A stretch of 7,094 nt of DNA, taken from assembly GCA_024408015.1 (NCBI GenBank), contig JAKSVJ010000063.1:1-7094 (forward strand), given 5' to 3'. Source of the stretch: Clostridia bacterium (GTDB lineage: Bacteria; Bacillota; Clostridia; Oscillospirales; CAG-272). The translations under genes and the position numbers were made by a program. The notes below the pieces were generated by a model. The model worked only from the letters and a program-made list of their open reading frames with translations, was not told the DNA's origin and searched no databases. Positions 5,199 to 7,094 of this stretch are shown one piece after another; positions within the stretch are counted from its first letter, which is position 1, and each line of letters starts with the position of its first letter.

Positions 5199-5235
5199 AA
5201 AAAAGGTCGTGTTTTACCACGACCTTTTGTTTTTT
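5199..5235. terminator. Bidirectional terminator between tRNA-Arg and icd
   Basis: The stem AAAAGGTCGTG / CACGACCTTTT (5201-5211 with 5218-5228) has a TTTTAC loop. On the plus strand it is followed by GTTTTTT, ending the TSCPD-tRNA transcript. On the minus strand it is followed by TTTTTT (from the A-run at 5199-5204), ending the icd transcript. The icd stop codon (5234-5236) lies just beside it, so two converging units share one terminator. Confidence 0.92.
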
Positions 5236-6448
5236 AAAGTGATTTTTCAAGATTTGTTCTAATAGCTTTGATGAATTCTGTTGAATTAACTGCATGAGCT
5301 TCAAATCCTGGAGAAACAAGACCAACCAAATCTTTTGTCATTGTTCCCTGATTTAATGTTTCAATACATGCTGCCTCAAGTTTATCAGCAAATACACACA
5401 AATCGTTCAAATTATCCATTTCACCACGTTTACGGAGTGCTCCTGTCCAAGCATAAATTGTTGCCATAGGGTTCGTTGATGTTTCTTCACCCTTAAGGTA
5501 TCTATAATAATGCTGTGTTACTGTTCCGTGTGCAGCTTCATACTCATAATTACCATCTGGTGACACAAGAACAGAAGTCATCATAGCAAGAGAACCAAAG
5601 GCTGTAGAAACCATATCGGACATTACATCACCATCATAGTTCTTACATGCCCAAATATAACCACCCTCACTACGTATTACACGTGCTACAGCGTCATCGA
5701 TAAGAGTGTAAAAGTACTTTATTCCCTTCTCCTCAAATTGTGTCTTGTATTCAGCATCGAAAATTTCTTGGAATGTCAACTTGAATGTTTGATCATATTG
5801 TTTTGAAATAGTGTCTTTAGTTGAAAACCACAAATCTTGACTTGTTGCCAAAGCATATTTAAAGCAAGAATGTGCAAACGATCTAATTGAATTATCTTTA
5901 TTATATGAACCTTGAATTACACCTGGACATTCAAAATCATATATAGTTTTTCTAAATGTTTCGCTTCCATCTTTATCAGTGAATACAAGTTCTGCTTTTC
6001 CCTCTGTTGGAACTCTATATTCTGTTGCTTTGTAAATATCACCATAAGCATGACGTGCAATAGTAATTGGCTTTTTCCAATTACGTACAACAGGTTTTAT
6101 AGAGTCAATCAAAATTGGTGCTCTAAATACAGTGCCATGCAAAATCGCACGAATTGTACCATTTGGGCTCTTCCACATTTCAGAAAGATTATATTCTTCA
6201 ACTCTTTGTTTATTAGGTGTGATTGTTGCGCATTTTACTGCTACACCATATTTTTTGGTAGCATTTGCAGAATCAATTGTTACCTGATCCTTTGTTTTTT
6301 CTCTTTCAAGCAATCCGAGATCATAATACTCTGTTTTCAAGTCAACAAAAGGAATAATCAATTCATCTTTTATAACTTTCCATAGAATTCTTGTCATTTC
6401 ATCGCCATCCATCTCAACAAGAGGGGTGGTCATTTTTATTTTTTCCAT
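5234..6448 (-). CDS. icd: Isocitrate dehydrogenase, eukaryote-like (type II) NADP family
   Basis: The enzyme oxidatively decarboxylates isocitrate to 2-oxoglutarate, in the cytoplasm, supplying glutamate precursors and reduced cofactor. The 404-residue protein matches the homodimeric family of human IDH1 and Thermotoga IDH rather than E. coli Icd. Substrate residues are present: Ser94 and Arg100 in SPNGTIR, Arg109, Arg132 in ARHAYGD, Tyr139 and Lys211. The metal-binding Asp pair lies in NYDGDVMSD (274 and 278). The NADP loop reads AAHGTVTQHYY: Gln312 replaces the Arg (human Arg314) that contacts the 2'-phosphate, while the next His is kept. The start has ribosome binding site AGGAG (6459-6463) 10 nt upstream. 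The gene lies 45 nt after the DUF4886 gene, with no terminator between, and ends in the shared terminator. Confidence 0.96.
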   Translation of the reverse strand: MEKIKMTTPLVEMDGDEMTRILWKVIKDELIIPFVDLKTEYYDLGLLEREKTKDQVTIDSANATKKYGVAVKCATITPNKQRVEEYNLSEMWKSPNGTIRAILHGTVFRAPILIDSIKPVVRNWKKPITIARHAYGDIYKATEYRVPTEGKAELVFTDKDGSETFRKTIYDFECPGVIQGSYNKDNSIRSFAHSCFKYALATSQDLWFSTKDTISKQYDQTFKLTFQEIFDAEYKTQFEEKGIKYFYTLIDDAVARVIRSEGGYIWACKNYDGDVMSDMVSTAFGSLAMMTSVLVSPDGNYEYEAAHGTVTQHYYRYLKGEETSTNPMATIYAWTGALRKRGEMDNLNDLCVFADKLEAACIETLNQGTMTKDLVGLVSPGFEAHAVNSTEFIKAIRTNLEKSL

Positions 6449-6493
6449 AATTAGTCTTCTCCTAAATTATATTCAAGTTGCGTTACATAGTTA

Positions 6494-7094
6494 CTATTTG
6501 TCAGTAACTTCAAATGGTTTTTCTATTGCATGAGACACAGCAATCTTTATACTTTCCAAAAACTCAGGAGTGATACTTGCTGTTGGTCTAAATTTAATAT
6601 CAGCGACATCTTTTCCTGTTAAATATGCGTACCAACACATACCTGCAGCAAATCTTCCCTCTTCGTATTTCAAGTGATAACCATCACGAGTAATATTATC
6701 CCCTACTAATCCGCGAAGATTTTCAATCATTGTGCCCACTGGAATGACACCACTAAATGAATCATTTGTCAAAATTTTGTTTTGAACTGCATCAATGATT
6801 CCATTATACATTTTCGTTCTATCCTTGTCATACTTAGCAAAATCAGCATGACCAGAATTTGATTGGTAAGCCCATGTCATATGCCAATATATTTTTGCAT
6901 TTGGACAATATGTCTTAACTACATTAATGATTGTGTTGATATCATCATTATATGTTCCTGACAATCCAGAATAACCACTCGCCTGTTGAATTGTTATGAT
7001 ATCCCAATCCATACTAGTAAGAACAGCCTTTGCGTTTGTTTTTGGAAGTGATGTTAGTGTCGTGCTAGGTGACCATACGCTTCCTTCATTCTTG
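6494..7094 (-). CDS. DUF4886 / SGNH-hydrolase-like protein, 3' part only
   Basis: The frame stays open from the right edge (7093) to TAG at 6494-6496, giving about 199 residues of a longer protein. The Met at 7010-7012 is internal, since about 27 further residues without a stop precede it. The segment MDWDIITIQQASGYSG followed later by YWHMTWAYQ, and GDNITRDGYHL near the end, are typical of DUF4886, a branch of the SGNH/GDSL hydrolase superfamily. Asp and His of the RDGYHL motif (codons at 6674-6685) would be the catalytic pair. The nucleophile Ser and any signal peptide lie outside the window. Such proteins are often deacetylases or esterases acting on glycans, but the substrate here is unknown. 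The gene precedes icd by 45 nt on the same strand. Confidence 0.85.
   Translation of the reverse strand, partial: KNEGSVWSPSTTLTSLPKTNAKAVLTSMDWDIITIQQASGYSGLSGTYNDDINTIINVVKTYCPNAKIYWHMTWAYQSNSGHADFAKYDKDRTKMYNGIIDAVQNKILTNDSFSGVIPVGTMIENLRGLVGDNITRDGYHLKYEEGRFAAGMCWYAYLTGKDVADIKFRPTASITPEFLESIKIAVSHAIEKPFEVTDK

Noticed and set aside
5912..6385. 157-codon plus-strand frame inside icd
   Set aside because: It is antisense to strongly conserved icd coding sequence, lacks a ribosome binding site and has a low-complexity Cys/Phe-rich translation: a shadow frame.
6466..6471. Minus-strand TATAAT just before icd as a -10 box
   Set aside because: A start from it would fall within the icd ribosome binding site, and no -35 match exists at 16-18 nt.
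6490..6508. GTTAC/GTAAC inverted repeat over the DUF4886 stop as a terminator
   Set aside because: The stem has only 5 bp, is A/T rich and has no U-run after it on the minus strand.

Overview
The window looks like chromosomal DNA of a low-G+C Gram-positive anaerobe, most likely a member of Clostridia (Oscillospiraceae/Lachnospiraceae-like). The evidence is the Firmicute-style S10 gene order, strong AAGGAGG-type ribosome binding sites before almost every gene, Bacillus/Clostridium-like ribosomal protein lengths, a stand-alone TSCPD (TIGR03905-type) protein, a Thermotoga/clostridial eukaryote-like isocitrate dehydrogenase and an SGNH-type DUF4886 protein. The genus cannot be fixed from the sequence alone.

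Positions 1-4299, minus strand: the S10 ribosomal protein operon in canonical order, rpsJ (S10), rplC (L3), rplD (L4), rplW (L23), rplB (L2), rpsS (S19), rplV (L22), rpsC (S3). The first two codons' worth of rplP (L16) run off the left edge. Most genes are separated by 12-21 nt. The rplD/rplW and rpsC/rplP junctions are 1-nt TAATG overlaps. The exception is a 96-nt rpsJ-rplC gap that holds strong RNA hairpins.

Positions 4300-4850 are the divergent control region. A near-consensus extended -10 promoter (TTGCAA-17-TATAAT, minus strand) drives a leader of about 280 nt before the GTG start of rpsJ. The leader folds into several hairpins. One is a terminator-like hairpin with a competing upstream segment; another is a bulged helix just before the ribosome binding site. 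This resembles the L4-controlled S10 leader logic known from E. coli, but the sequence is not recognisable as that element. An AT-rich stretch upstream holds a 33-codon minus-strand reading frame with a good ribosome binding site (doubtful gene). A TTGATT-17-TATAAT promoter faces right.

Positions 4851-5235, plus strand: a small TSCPD-domain protein, then 12 nt later a tRNA-Arg(CCG), then a hairpin terminator that serves both strands.

Positions 5234-7094, minus strand: icd, encoding an NADP-type isocitrate dehydrogenase, preceded by the 3' part of a DUF4886/SGNH-like gene that is cut by the right edge. The icd product carries Gln where relatives have the Arg that contacts the NADP 2'-phosphate.

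Most of the window is ordinary housekeeping sequence. The interesting content lies in the S10 leader, the structured rpsJ-rplC spacer, the repeat-built S3 tail, the IDH cofactor-site change and the unexplained small reading frame. I did not find a clear new multi-gene system.
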